From Streptomyces sp. S.PNR 29 (GTDB taxonomy: Bacteria; Actinomycetota; Actinomycetes; Streptomycetales; Streptomycetaceae): a DNA stretch of 64,000 nucleotides. The stretch's first letter is position 1, and every line of letters begins with the position of its first letter. The notes beneath the pieces were generated by a model. That model did not search any database and had not been told where the DNA came from. It saw nothing but the letters and a program-made list of their open reading frames with translations. The position numbers and the translations under genes were made by a program. Where the stretch lies: the NCBI RefSeq assembly GCF_030386795.1, contig NZ_JANUQM010000003.1:434001-498000 (forward strand), in the 5' to 3' direction. Below, piece by piece: positions 1-10,928 of this stretch.

Positions 1-193
1 GCTGCCCTTCTTCCACGAGAACCGGTTCGGCCACTGGAGCCATGCCGAGACGGTCCCCGCCGCCGTCCGGGGCGTCCGCCTCGGCCTGTCCCGCACGGAC
101 GCGGACCGCGCCCGCTTCGGCGTCGCCCTGTACATCGACTTCGCGGCCACCGAGGCGGACTGGACGGCGTACCGGGAGGGCTGGGTGCGCTGA
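1..193 (+). CDS. 3' end of an unidentified gene
   Basis: An open frame runs from base 2 to a TGA at 191-193 and has no start inside the window, so only the last 63 residues are seen. The peptide begins LPFFHENRFGHWSH and ends EADWTAYREGWVR, with alternating aromatic and charged residues and no membrane segment. Codon use fits the neighbours (G or C at nearly every third position), which is the main reason for calling it coding. I do not recognise the family and assign no function. Confidence 0.6.
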   Translation, partial: LPFFHENRFGHWSHAETVPAAVRGVRLGLSRTDADRARFGVALYIDFAATEADWTAYREGWVR

Positions 194-301
194 GGGGTCC
201 TTTCACGGAAAACCGCGCGACGGGCACCGCCTCCGGTGGGATGATCGCCGTTTCGCGAGCCGCCCCGGACGAAACGAGCCGCCGCGCACGAAAGGAGAGC
301 C

Positions 302-1292
302 GTGACCGTCACCCGAAAGGTCCTCACCCGCGAGGACCTGGCACCGCTCGCCCGGGCCGCGCTCGGCCCGCACCGTACCTTGAACGGTGTCACCCGCCTG
401 CGCGGCGGCTCCAAGAAGGGCGTCTACCGGCTCACCTTCGACGACGACTCCACCGCCGTCGCCTACGTCTGGTCGGCGGAACGAGGACTACTGGGACGCC
501 GGGCCCTCCGACCTCGGCGACCCCTTCTCCCACGGCACCGGACTCCACCTGTTCACGGCGGCCCACGACCGCCTGGCCGCCGCCGGCGTCCGCACACCCC
601 GTTTGCTGTACGCCGACGCCTCACACACCCACCTGCCGGCGGACGCGGCGGTCGTCGAGGACCTTCCCGGCGACAGCCTGGAGGAGCTGCTGATCCGCGA
701 TCCGCAGGCGGCGCCCGAGGCCATGGGGCGGATGCGGGTGCTGCTGGAGACCCTGCACTCCCGCACCGGCCCCCGCTTCGGCAAGGTCGCCCTCGTGGAC
801 GAGGGCGGTTCCTCCCACGGCACTTCCTGCGAGCAGCGGGTCGTGGAGGGGGCGCTGCGCTGCGTCGAGGAGATCGCCGTACGGGATGCGCGTGCCGCCG
901 CCGGCCGGGAGGCGTTCGAGCAGGCGATCCACGCCTTGGCCGCCGAGGTCCGCCCCCGCACTCGCCATACCCTCATCCACGGCGAACTCGGTCCCGACCA
1001 CGTGCTGCTCACGTCCGACGGCCGGCCGGCCCTGATCGACATCGAGGGCCTGATGTACTTCGACGTGGAGCAGGAGTACGTCTTCCTCCAGCTCCGCTTC
1101 GGCCGCCACTACGACGCCCTGCACGCCCCCGGCCTCGACGAGGCCCGCATGCGTCTGTACCGCCTGTCCATGCACCTCGGCCTGGTCGCGGGCCCCCTGC
1201 GCCTGCTCGACGGCGACTTTCCGCATCCCGAGGGTATGCGGGCGATCGCGGAATCGAACCTGGTGCGGGCGCTGGAGCTGGCGGGACGATGA
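302..1292 (+). pseudogene. Aminoglycoside-phosphotransferase-fold kinase, frameshifted
   Basis: A GTG at 302, six bases after AAGGAGAG, opens a frame encoding MTVTRKVLTREDLAPLARAA and the glycine-rich ATP-grip start (LRGGSKKGVYRLTF). Around base 480 the coding frame jumps to the next one, where the protein continues EDYWDAG and holds the catalytic loop HGELGPDHVL and the metal-binding IDIEG motif of the APH/choline-kinase family. Removing one base near 476-480 restores a 329-residue protein of normal family length. The substrate cannot be told from sequence: the fold covers antibiotic, sugar and small-molecule kinases. It is either a recent pseudogene or a base-calling error. The end overlaps the next start by ATGA. 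Confidence 0.75.
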
Positions 1293-1547
1293 CCGGCATG
1301 CATGACACGCTGCTCGTCCCGGCCGTCCTGGTGCTGACGGCCGGGGCGGGGCGCGGTGCTCCGGCCCCGGCTGTGGGGTTACGGCACGCTGGTCGCCGAG
1401 GCCGGGATCGGGACGTTCCTGTTCACCGGCCCCCTGCAGGCCCCGGACATCCGCCACATGCCGATCGCGGCGGCCGGCATGGCCGTGTTCTTCGCGGGCC
1501 TGTGCGTGCAGGTGCTGGCCCGGCGTCCGGGCCGCACCGCCTCCTGA
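1289..1547 (+). pseudogene. Small membrane protein, apparent +1 frameshift
   Basis: The ATG at 1289 overlaps the stop of the kinase gene. The first 19 or so residues (MTGMHDTLLVPAVLVLTAG) are in one frame, and the rest (GAVLRPRLWGYGTLVAEAG through LARRPGRTAS) is in another. The switch falls in the GGGG run at 1347-1351; deleting one G gives a continuous 85-residue protein with about three hydrophobic segments. Translational coupling to the kinase suggests one operon. The function is unknown. Two single-base frameshifts in adjacent genes make an assembly error as likely as real decay. Confidence 0.6.
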
Positions 1548-1551
1548 GCCC

Positions 1552-2322
1552 TCAGGAAGACCGTCGCCGGATCTTCGACCCCAGCCACACCAGCGGGTCG
1601 TACTTGCGGTCCACGGCCCGTTCCTTCAGCGGGATCAGCGCATTGTCCGTGATCTTGATGCCCTCGGGGCAGACCTCCGTGCAGCACTTGGTGATGTTGC
1701 AGTAGCCGAGGCCGTGCTCGTCCTGGGCGGTGCGTTTGCGGTCCAGTCCGGTGTCCTCGGCGGCGTCCAGGGGGTGCATGTCCAGCTCCGCCACCCGCAT
1801 CAGGAAGCGCGGGCCCGCGAAGGCCGTCTTGTTCTCCTCGTGGTCGCGGACCACATGGCAGGTGTCCTGGCACAGGAAGCACTCGATGCACTTGCGGAAC
1901 TCCTGCGGGCGGTCCACGTCCTCCTGCATCATGCGGTACTCGCCGGGACCGAGCCCCGCGGGCGGCACGAAGGCCGGGACCTCCCTGGCCTTGGCGTAGT
2001 TGAAACCGACGTCCGTGACCAGGTCCCGGATGACCGGGAACGCCCGCAGCGGCGTCACGGTGATCGTCTCGTCCCGCTCGAACACCGACATACGCGTCAT
2101 GCACATCAGCCGCGGCCGCCCGTTGATCTCCGCCGAGCACGACCCGCACTTGCCCGCCTTGCAGTTCCAGCGCACCGCGAGATCGGGGGCCTGGGTGGCC
2201 TGGAGGCGGTGGATGATGTCGAGGACGACCTCACCGTCGTTGACCTCGACCTTGAAGTCCTCCAGACCGCCGCCCTGCACATCGCCCCGCCACACCTTGA
2301 AGCGGGCCTCATAGCTGCTCAC
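1552..2322 (-). CDS. sdhB: Succinate dehydrogenase/fumarate reductase iron-sulfur subunit
   Basis: This 256-residue protein carries electrons between the flavoprotein and the membrane anchor of complex II. The plant-type [2Fe-2S] ligands are Cys54, Cys59, Cys62 and Cys74 (CKAGKCGSC). The C-terminal half has the [4Fe-4S]/[3Fe-4S] sets Cys145, 148, 151, 155 (CIECFLCQDTC) and Cys208, 214, 218. I chose the GTG at 2322, which overlaps the sdhA stop by GTGA, over the much longer open frame upstream, which shadows sdhA. It is the last gene of the operon. Together with the five-helix anchor it resembles mycobacterial Sdh1 (Rv0247c-0249c) rather than the four-subunit type. Confidence 0.95.
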   Translation of the reverse strand: MSSYEARFKVWRGDVQGGGLEDFKVEVNDGEVVLDIIHRLQATQAPDLAVRWNCKAGKCGSCSAEINGRPRLMCMTRMSVFERDETITVTPLRAFPVIRDLVTDVGFNYAKAREVPAFVPPAGLGPGEYRMMQEDVDRPQEFRKCIECFLCQDTCHVVRDHEENKTAFAGPRFLMRVAELDMHPLDAAEDTGLDRKRTAQDEHGLGYCNITKCCTEVCPEGIKITDNALIPLKERAVDRKYDPLVWLGSKIRRRSS

Positions 2323-4259
2323 TCGTACAGCTCCTCTTCGGCGAGGTACTTGACCAGCTCCTCCTTGTCGAACAGGGCGAGCAGGTCGGGGCGGATGGGC
2401 TCGGTGGTCTGCCGTTCCAGGGTGATCTGGCCGCGCACCGGGTCGGTCGCCGCGAGTCCGCCCGTCGGGTCGGTCAGCGCGCACAGCAGATTGACGCGGC
2501 GCCACTTGCGGTCCATCGACGGATGGTCCTCGCGGGTGTGCCCGCCGCGCGACTCCGTACGCTCCAGCGCGGCCCGTGCCACACACTCGCTGACCAGCAG
2601 CATGTTCCTGAGGTCCAGGGCGAGATGCCAGCCGGGGTTGAACTGCCGGTGCCCCTCGACGCCGGCCCGGCGGGCCCGTACCCGCAGCTCGGCCAGCTTC
2701 TCCAGGGCCTGCTTCATCTCCGTCTCGCGACGGATGATGCCGACCAGGTCGTTCATCGTCTGCTGGAGTTCCTGGTGCAGGGTGTACGGGTTCTCCGGCG
2801 GGCCCCCGGCCGGTTCCCCGACCTCCGCCTCGGCCGAGAAGGGCCGCAGCGCCTCGGCGGCGGCGGAGTCGACCTGGACGTCGTCCACCCGGGGCCGCGC
2901 CCCGGCCAGCCCCGCCGTGTACTCGGCCGCGTGCCAGCCCGCCCGGCGCCCGAACACCAGCAGGTCGGACAGGGAGTTGCCGCCGAGCCGGTTGGAACCG
3001 TGCATACCGCCGGCCACCTCACCGGCCGCGTACAGCCCCGGCACCCCGCGCGCCGCCGCCGTGTCGGAATCGACGGCGACCCCGCCCATCACGTAGTGAC
3101 AGGTGGGCCCGACCTCCATCGGCTCCGCCGTGATGTCGACGTCGGCCAGCTCCTTGAACTGGTGGTACATCGAGGGCAGCCGGCGCTTGATGACCTCGGC
3201 GGGCATACGCGTCGACACGTCCAGGAAGACGCCGCCGTGGGGCGACCCCCGCCCCTCCTTCACCTCGGCGTTGATCGCCCGCGCCACCTCGTCACGGGGC
3301 AGCAGTTCGGGCGGACGCCGGTTGGTGTCGGGGTCGTCGTACCAGCGGTCGGCCTCCTCCTCCGTCTCGGCGTACTTCTCCTTGAAGACGTCGGGGATGT
3401 AGTCGAACATGAACCGCTTGCCTTCGGAGTTGCGCAGCACCCCGCCGTCGCCGCGCACCGACTCGGTGACCAGGATGCCCTTCACCGACGGCGGCCAGAC
3501 CATGCCCGTCGGGTGGAACTGCACGAACTCCATGTTCAGCAGGGGCGCCCCGGCCAGCAGCGCGAGCGCGTGCCCGTCGCCGGTGTACTCCCACGAGTTC
3601 GACGTCACCTTGAAGGACTTGCCGATGCCGCCGGTCGCGATCACGACCGCCGGGGCTTCGAGGACGAAGAAACGGCCGGACTCGCGCTCGTAGCCGAAGA
3701 CACCGCAGACCCGGGGCCCGTCCTTGAGTACCCGGGTGACCGTGCACTCCTGGAACACCTTCAGCCGGGACTCGTAGTCCCCCGTCTCGCGGTGGTCCTC
3801 CTGCTGGAGGGCGACGATCTTCTGCTGGAGGGTGCGGATCAGCTCCAGGCCCGTACGGTCGCCGACGTGGGCGAGGCGCGGGTACTCGTGGCCGCCGAAG
3901 TTGCGCTGCGAGATCCGGCCGTCCTTGGTCCGGTCGAACAGGGCGCCCCAGGTCTCCAGCTCCCACACCCGCTCCGGCGCCTCCTGCGCGTGCAGCTCGG
4001 CCATCCGCCACTGGTTGAGGAACTTGCCGCCGCGCATGGTGTCGCGGAAGTGCACCTGCCAGTTGTCACCGGCGTTGACATTGCCCATCGCCGCCGCGAT
4101 GCCGCCCTCGGCCATCACCGTGTGCGCCTTGCCGAACAGCGACTTGCAGATCACTGCCGTACGGGCGCCCCGCTCGCGTGCCTCGATGGCGGCGCGCAGG
4201 CCCGCACCGCCGGCGCCCACCACGACGACGTCCCACTCCTGCCGGTCGACCACGGACAT
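2319..4259 (-). CDS. sdhA: Succinate dehydrogenase/fumarate reductase flavoprotein subunit
   Basis: This 646-residue FAD enzyme oxidises succinate (or reduces fumarate). The dinucleotide-binding GAGGAG lies at residues 15-20. His46 in FGKAHTVMAEGG is the usual covalent FAD attachment site. The HPTGM active-site motif and the fumarate-reductase C-terminal domain (DHPSMDRKWRR) are present. The ATG at 4259 shares one base with the stop of the anchor gene (TGATG), and the end overlaps sdhB by GTGA, so the three subunits are translationally coupled. Direction of catalysis cannot be fixed from sequence; aerobic life and the Sdh1 resemblance favour succinate oxidation. Confidence 0.96.
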   Translation of the reverse strand: MSVVDRQEWDVVVVGAGGAGLRAAIEARERGARTAVICKSLFGKAHTVMAEGGIAAAMGNVNAGDNWQVHFRDTMRGGKFLNQWRMAELHAQEAPERVWELETWGALFDRTKDGRISQRNFGGHEYPRLAHVGDRTGLELIRTLQQKIVALQQEDHRETGDYESRLKVFQECTVTRVLKDGPRVCGVFGYERESGRFFVLEAPAVVIATGGIGKSFKVTSNSWEYTGDGHALALLAGAPLLNMEFVQFHPTGMVWPPSVKGILVTESVRGDGGVLRNSEGKRFMFDYIPDVFKEKYAETEEEADRWYDDPDTNRRPPELLPRDEVARAINAEVKEGRGSPHGGVFLDVSTRMPAEVIKRRLPSMYHQFKELADVDITAEPMEVGPTCHYVMGGVAVDSDTAAARGVPGLYAAGEVAGGMHGSNRLGGNSLSDLLVFGRRAGWHAAEYTAGLAGARPRVDDVQVDSAAAEALRPFSAEAEVGEPAGGPPENPYTLHQELQQTMNDLVGIIRRETEMKQALEKLAELRVRARRAGVEGHRQFNPGWHLALDLRNMLLVSECVARAALERTESRGGHTREDHPSMDRKWRRVNLLCALTDPTGGLAATDPVRGQITLERQTTEPIRPDLLALFDKEELVKYLAEEELYE

Positions 4260-5095
4260 CAGAACAACCTCGGATCGTCGAAGGCGCCGGACGCGACGAG
4301 ATAGACGTAGAAGTCGGCGAGCGCCACGCTCACCAACGACGCCCAGGCCAGCAGCATGTGGCGGGCGTTCAGCTTCCCGACCCACTGCCACATCCGGTAG
4401 CGCACGGGATGCTTGGAGAAGTGCTTGAGCTTGCCGCCGACGATGTGCCGGCACGAGTGGCAGGACAGCGTGTACGCCCAGATCAGCACGATGTTGACCA
4501 GGAACACGAGCGTGCCGAGGCCCATGTGGCCCCACTGGTAGTTCTCGTCACGGAAGGCGAGCACGGTGTCGTACGTCAGGACGCCCGCGACCAGGATCGC
4601 CGCGTAGAAGAAGTACCGGTGGATGTTCTGCAGCACCAGCGGGAAGCGGGTCTCCCCGGTGTACGTCCGGTGCGGCTCGGCCACCGCGCAGGCCGGCGGG
4701 GACGCCCAGAAGCCCCGGTAGTAGGCCTTGCGGTAGTAGTAGCAGGTCAGGCGGAAGCCGAGCGGGAAGATCAGGATGATGATCGCGGGGGAGATGCCCC
4801 ACCAGCTGCCGAAGATCTCCCAGTTCGGGCCCGCGTGCATGGGCTCGCAGCGCTCGGCCAGACAGGGCGAGTAGAACGGCGAGACGTAGGGCGCCGCGTA
4901 GTAGTCCGCGTCGGCGAAGGCCCGCCAGGTCGAGTACACGATGAAGGCGAGCAGCCCGGCCGCGGTGGCGGCCGGCGCCAGCCACCAGCGGTCGGTCCGC
5001 AGGTGCGGGGCGGCGATCGCGGCGCGCGTCGGGGCGCGTACGCCGCCGCTGCGGGGATGGGGTTCGGTGGCTGGAGGTTCCGTACCAGTGGCCAA
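4259..5095 (-). CDS. sdhC: Complex II membrane anchor (Sdh1-type cytochrome b-like subunit)
   Basis: This 278-residue polytopic protein has about five hydrophobic segments (near residues 38-60, 100-120, 165-185, 200-220 and 250-270) and conserved histidines in NIHRYFF, CHSCRH and ARHML that could bind haem. It anchors SdhAB and passes electrons to menaquinone. The start is a TTG at 5095 with GGAG about 7 bases upstream; the ATG at 5100 is out of frame. Family and position match the third subunit of mycobacterial Sdh1; it is not a classical SdhC/SdhD pair, so the symbol is by role. Confidence 0.85.
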   Translation of the reverse strand: MATGTEPPATEPHPRSGGVRAPTRAAIAAPHLRTDRWWLAPAATAAGLLAFIVYSTWRAFADADYYAAPYVSPFYSPCLAERCEPMHAGPNWEIFGSWWGISPAIIILIFPLGFRLTCYYYRKAYYRGFWASPPACAVAEPHRTYTGETRFPLVLQNIHRYFFYAAILVAGVLTYDTVLAFRDENYQWGHMGLGTLVFLVNIVLIWAYTLSCHSCRHIVGGKLKHFSKHPVRYRMWQWVGKLNARHMLLAWASLVSVALADFYVYLVASGAFDDPRLF

Positions 5096-5141
5096 TGCAT
5101 GACTCCGGTCGGTTCAGGGGCGCGGTGGGGCTCGGGTCGGT

Positions 5142-5432
5142 TCAGGGGGCGTGCCGGTCGCGGGCGCCCAGGCCTTCGTCGTCCGAGTCCGTCCACAGCG
5201 CGGGGTCGTACGGCGTGTCGGGGATGGTCACGAGGTCGGGGCGCTGGGGCGCGGCCGGGGTCGTGGCCGCCTCCCGCAGCAGCGCGACGCTCTCGCGCAG
5301 GTGGTCGGCGTCGGTGCGGACCCGGCGGATCTCCAGGCCCCCGCTGCCGATCTGCTTCTCCAGGCGGCTCACAGACCGGGACAGGTCGTCGAGGCAGCGC
5401 TGGACCGACATCAGTTCGTCGTGCACGGACAT
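5142..5432 (-). CDS. Small coiled-coil protein upstream of the sdh operon
   Basis: This 96-residue hydrophilic protein starts at an ATG preceded by GAGGGC. Residues 1-50 have a heptad-like pattern (MSVQRCLDDLSRSVSRLEKQI) that predicts a coiled coil; the rest is acidic and probably disordered, with ALWTDSDDEGLGARD near the end. It lies 46 bases upstream of the anchor gene on the same strand and is probably the first gene of the operon. I recognise no domain. A role in complex II assembly is only suggested by position. Confidence 0.7.
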   Translation of the reverse strand: MSVHDELMSVQRCLDDLSRSVSRLEKQIGSGGLEIRRVRTDADHLRESVALLREAATTPAAPQRPDLVTIPDTPYDPALWTDSDDEGLGARDRHAP

Positions 5433-5503
5433 GACTTGCCCTCACTTCCGCGGGTCGTCGAGGCCCAAGGCGGCAACGTTCATGCGCCTGCGAGTGTTGC
5501 GCG

Positions 5504-5521
5504 TCACAGCACACGCTGTGA
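5504..5521. promoter_or_regulatory. Palindrome upstream of the sdh operon
   Basis: TCACAGC-N4-GCTGTGA is a perfect 7+7 inverted repeat in the 288-base gap between the divergent small gene/sdh operon and the binding-lipoprotein gene, 72 bases before the minus-strand start. It is a plausible operator. It does not match the Rex or CRP consensus that I know. Confidence 0.4.
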
Positions 5522-5720
5522 AGGGATGTGCACCGATTGGCCGAGGTGTGTGGTGCATCCCGGGGGTGTGTTGCGCCGCACGAGTGGGCTTCGCGCCCGC
5601 AGTCGCCGTGTCGCTCTCTGTTGCCGAACCCTTTCCTCTTCAGTGGCCGCATACATCTGATGAGCGCCAAATACCGCCAAAAGTGAGCATAACGCCCGCG
5701 GCTTCCCGGAGGTAGCAGAG

Positions 5721-7928
5721 ATGTCCCACGACGGCGTCGGACTGCGCGCGGTCATGCGCTCGGTCGCCTTCCTCACCGCGGGCGCGCTCGCGGTGCCCAC
5801 GCTCGCCGCCTGCGGCTCCGACGACCCGGCCGGCAAGCCCCTCGCGGCGCAGGACATCGCGCCCGTCGCCCGGGCCAAGGTGGCCGACGGGGGCACTCTG
5901 CGCTGGGCCGCGGATTCCGTACCGGAGACCCTGAACACGTTCCAGTCGGACGCCGACGCGACCACCACCCGCGTCGCCCAGGCCGTCCTGCCGTCGTTGT
6001 TCCGGCTGAACGACAGCGGCCGCCCCGAGCGCAACCCCGACTATCTGGAATCGGCCAAGATCGTCAAGACCGAGCCCAAGCAGGTCGTCGTCTACAAGCT
6101 CAACCAGGAGGCCGTCTGGAGCGACGGCCGGGAGATCGGCGCCGCCGACTTCGCCGCCCAGTGGCGTGCCCTGTCCGGGAAGGACACCGCCTACTGGACC
6201 GCCCGCAACGCCGGATACGACCGCATCCAGAAGGTCGAGCGCGGTGCCGGCGACCTGGAGGTCAAGGTCACCTTCAGCCGGACCTACGCCGACTGGCGGT
6301 CGCTGTTCTCGCCGCTGTACCCGAAGGACGTCATGGGCACCCCGGACTCCTTCAACGACGGGGCGCGGCGGAAACTGAAGGTCACCTCCGGTCCCTTCAC
6401 CGTGCAGAAGGTCGACCGCAAGGCCGACGAGGTGGTCCTCGCCCGCAGCCCGCACTGGTGGGGTGAGCCGGCCAAGCTGTCGCGCATCGTGCTGCGCGCG
6501 GTGCCGCGCGAGCAGCGGGCCGCCGCGCTGGCCGCCGGGAAGGTCGACCTGGCCGAGGTCGACCCGGCCACCGCCCGGCGCATCACCGCCGCCGGCCAGG
6601 CCGGCAGCCCCGCGCGGATGGGGCCCGGCCGGCATGTCGCCCCCGCCGACGAGAAGGCGGTCGACGAGGAGGCCCTGGCCCGCAGCGAGCAGCGTGCGGC
6701 CCTCGCCCGGTACTCGCGCCAGCAGCAGGCCCTGCGCGGTTTCGAGGTCCGCAAGTCGCTGGAGCCGGCCTACACCCAGCTCGCCCTCAACGGCGTCGGC
6801 GGACCGCTCGCCGACGAACGCGTCCGCCGGGCGGTGGCCCGCACCCTCGACCGCGAGGAGCTGGCCGGCGCCGTCCTGAAGCCGCTGGGCCTGCCCGCCA
6901 AGCCGGTCGGCAGCCACCTCGCGCTCTCCGGCCAGGCCGCGTACGCCGACAACAGCGGCGCGCTCGGCGGTCAGGACACCAAGGAGGCGCAGGCCCTGCT
7001 CGCGGACGCCGGGTGGGTACCGGGCGGGCCGGTCAAGAAGCGGAAGAAGGGCGAGAAGGCGGCGGGGGCCGAGGCGGCCAAGGGTGAGAAGGCGTCGCCG
7101 GGCGGGGACGACGGGACGTACATCGTGGGGGAGGGGGACAAGCAGAAGCAGGGGGACAAGAAAGAGAAGGAGAAGAAGGAGAAGAAGGGGGACGGGGAGA
7201 ACGGGGAGAACGGGGAGAACGGGGGGTACGGGGAGACGCAGGCCGACGGCAAGGCGCGCCGTGACGCCGACCGTGAGCAGAAGAAGCACGAGCAGGACGC
7301 CGTGCCCGGTGCCTACGCCCCCAAGGGCACCGCGGTCCCGGCGGGCGCCACCGCGCCGCTCGCCAAGAACGGCAAGGCGCTCACGCTCCGCTTCGTGCTC
7401 CCCTCCGGACCTGGCTCGGAACCGCTGCGCACGGTGGCCGACCGCATCTCCCGGATGCTGGAGCGGGTCGGTATTCGCACGAACGTCACCAGGGTTTCCG
7501 ACGAGTCCTACTTCAAGGACCACATTGCGTCCGGCCAGTACGACCTCGCCCTGTACTCCTGGCCCACATCGGCCTTCCCCGCCACCGACGCCCGCCCGAT
7601 CTACGCCAAGCCGGTCGCGGCGGCGGACGGTTCCCTGAACGTGGAGCAGAACTACACCCGCGTCGGCACCGACCAGGTCGACCAGCTCTTCGACCAGGCC
7701 CTGGCGACGCTGGACGAGGACGAGGCCCGCGGCCTGATCCGCAAGGCGGACTCCCGCATCTGGGCGGCGGCCGGCTCCATCCCCCTCTACCAGCGCCCGG
7801 AACTGGTCGCCGCGCGCAAGAACCTGGCCAATGTGGGCGCCTTCGGCTTCGAGACGCCGGTGTACGAGGACATGGGCTTCCTCAAGAAAGGCGTGAAGCC
7901 GGCGCCGGCCCCGTCGGCGAGCCGCTAG
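5721..7928 (+). CDS. Family-5 solute-binding lipoprotein (LpqW-like)
   Basis: This 735-residue exported protein has GGAGG 8 bases before the ATG, a signal peptide and a lipobox ending at Cys31 (LAAC). Most of it matches the extracellular binding-protein family 5 that serves oligopeptide importers, with motifs such as VWSDGREIGAADFAAQWRAL. No permease or ATPase genes accompany it. It lies directly upstream of typA, as lpqW (Rv1166) lies next to typA (Rv1165) in M. tuberculosis, where LpqW affects cell-wall glycolipid synthesis. Residues about 437-523 are an odd Lys/Glu/Gly-rich insert inside the second lobe, with a 9-base unit repeated three times at 7194-7220. A role as an envelope lipoprotein rather than a transporter part is inferred from context. 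Confidence 0.85.
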   Translation: MSHDGVGLRAVMRSVAFLTAGALAVPTLAACGSDDPAGKPLAAQDIAPVARAKVADGGTLRWAADSVPETLNTFQSDADATTTRVAQAVLPSLFRLNDSGRPERNPDYLESAKIVKTEPKQVVVYKLNQEAVWSDGREIGAADFAAQWRALSGKDTAYWTARNAGYDRIQKVERGAGDLEVKVTFSRTYADWRSLFSPLYPKDVMGTPDSFNDGARRKLKVTSGPFTVQKVDRKADEVVLARSPHWWGEPAKLSRIVLRAVPREQRAAALAAGKVDLAEVDPATARRITAAGQAGSPARMGPGRHVAPADEKAVDEEALARSEQRAALARYSRQQQALRGFEVRKSLEPAYTQLALNGVGGPLADERVRRAVARTLDREELAGAVLKPLGLPAKPVGSHLALSGQAAYADNSGALGGQDTKEAQALLADAGWVPGGPVKKRKKGEKAAGAEAAKGEKASPGGDDGTYIVGEGDKQKQGDKKEKEKKEKKGDGENGENGENGGYGETQADGKARRDADREQKKHEQDAVPGAYAPKGTAVPAGATAPLAKNGKALTLRFVLPSGPGSEPLRTVADRISRMLERVGIRTNVTRVSDESYFKDHIASGQYDLALYSWPTSAFPATDARPIYAKPVAAADGSLNVEQNYTRVGTDQVDQLFDQALATLDEDEARGLIRKADSRIWAAAGSIPLYQRPELVAARKNLANVGAFGFETPVYEDMGFLKKGVKPAPAPSASR

Positions 7929-7950
7929 TCCGGTCACCCCGACCCACTAC

Positions 7951-7987
7951 CGCCCCCGCCCGGCCCCCCACGATCACGGCGGGGGCG
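7951..7987 (+). terminator. Hairpin after the LpqW-like gene
   Basis: A 10-bp GC stem (CGCCCCCGCC with its complement) and a 17-base loop begin 22 bases after the stop codon. There is no T-tract. It is a plausible Streptomyces-style terminator. Confidence 0.45.
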
Positions 7988-8391
7988 CCGGCGGACCACA
8001 CACCCGACAAACCCGGACGCCCCCCACCCACACCGCCCGGCCCGGCCGCCCCCCGGACTCAGCGCGTCGGGAACCGGCGTTCTGGGTGAGGCGGGGGCCC
8101 CGCCTCGCTGTCCGCTTGCCCGGCACACCCCCGTGGCGCGGCGCCGTGCCGCTGCCGGATCCGGGCCGCGCCCACGGCCGCGGCGCGACGCCGTGATGCC
8201 GTCGGCAGCCCCCACAGACCGCCTCCGGCACCTGAAAACCGTGCCCGACCTGCACCGACGTATCCCGGACAAGCCCAGCGGCAGCGGGCCCGTACCATGG
8301 GGTGAGGCCGTGGCATGTTCAGCCCGGCAGGGCCCGCGTAACACAGATGTACGCGAGGGCCGTCCTCACCACTCCGGGAGTACGCCGCAAT
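7988..8391. other. Gene-free leader region before typA
   Basis: About 400 bases with no credible gene. Overlapping open frames on both strands are shadows with arginine-rich composition. A TACCAT at 8293-8298 could be a -10 element for typA, but no convincing -35 is visible. GGGAG at 8376-8380 serves as the typA ribosome-binding site. Confidence 0.4.
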
Positions 8392-10308
<1,917 letters not shown>

Positions 10309-10324
10309 CGCGCCGTCACCACAT

Positions 10325-10355
10325 GCCGGGCACTCCGCGAGGCGGGGTGCCCGGT
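10325..10355 (+). terminator. typA terminator
   Basis: A near-perfect 14-bp GC stem with a GAG loop (10325-10338 / 10342-10355) begins 16 bases after the typA stop codon. Confidence 0.75.
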
Positions 10356-10928
10356 TTCCGTGGGCCCGGAAACGCGTTCCGTCGAGTCGGCGCACGCCGG
10401 CACACGTATAGGGAAAACCCTTCAATCCTGAGGGAGAGCCGTACGAGCCGTCCTGTGCCTATTAGTCTGCTGTGGGCACAGGCGTGGCCTGCCGTTCGTC
10501 GACCGTTGGTCGGCCACCGGTCAACGGCCCCCGAGCGCAGCCCGGTTGAGCGCACGCGTCCTCCCGGCACAGCGGGCCCGTCGGTGCAACCGGTTTTCTC
10601 ATGTCGATGTCCGGAATGCGGACACCCGCCACCGATAGATGTGTAACAAGTCCGTTTCGCAGGGATCTTTCGGCAAACCGTTTGTCCGGATTTTGGAAGA
10701 AGTACGGACGAGGTGTGATCGAACCGAGACCTCAGGGGTGTGGTTCGGCCACCGCCCATGGCAGATAGTTAGGCGCGTAGATGCTCGGACGAACGGGTCA
10801 CGCGCTTCGGCGGCGCCCACTCACGAGCGCGGGGGCACCTGACCAACTCCGGCACCGGCGACGGGCGGTGCGGTGTTGTGTCGCGTGCTCCCTTTGCGGT
10901 GAACCATTGGACTCATGAGGAGGAACCC
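10356..10928 (+). other. Long regulatory region before the first peptide importer
   Basis: About 570 bases without a credible gene separate typA from the importer. The stretch is less GC-rich than its neighbours, with islands such as TATAGGGAAAACCC (10407 on) and GATAGATGTGTAACAAG (10635 on). A TGTGCC...GGCACA inverted repeat around 10455-10481 could form an RNA hairpin. The length and composition suggest several promoters or operators, but I cannot place a start point. ATGAGGAGG just before 10929 is the ribosome-binding site. Confidence 0.5.

Noticed and set aside
1542..1557. TCCTGA-GCCC-TCAGGA hairpin covering the stop codons of two convergent genes
   Set aside because: The stem is only 6 bp and is largely forced by the two TGA stops; too weak to call a terminator.
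7194..7220. GGGGAGAAC triplicate as a possible regulatory iteron
   Set aside because: It is in frame within the lipoprotein gene as Gly-Glu-Asn codons and belongs to the low-complexity insert.
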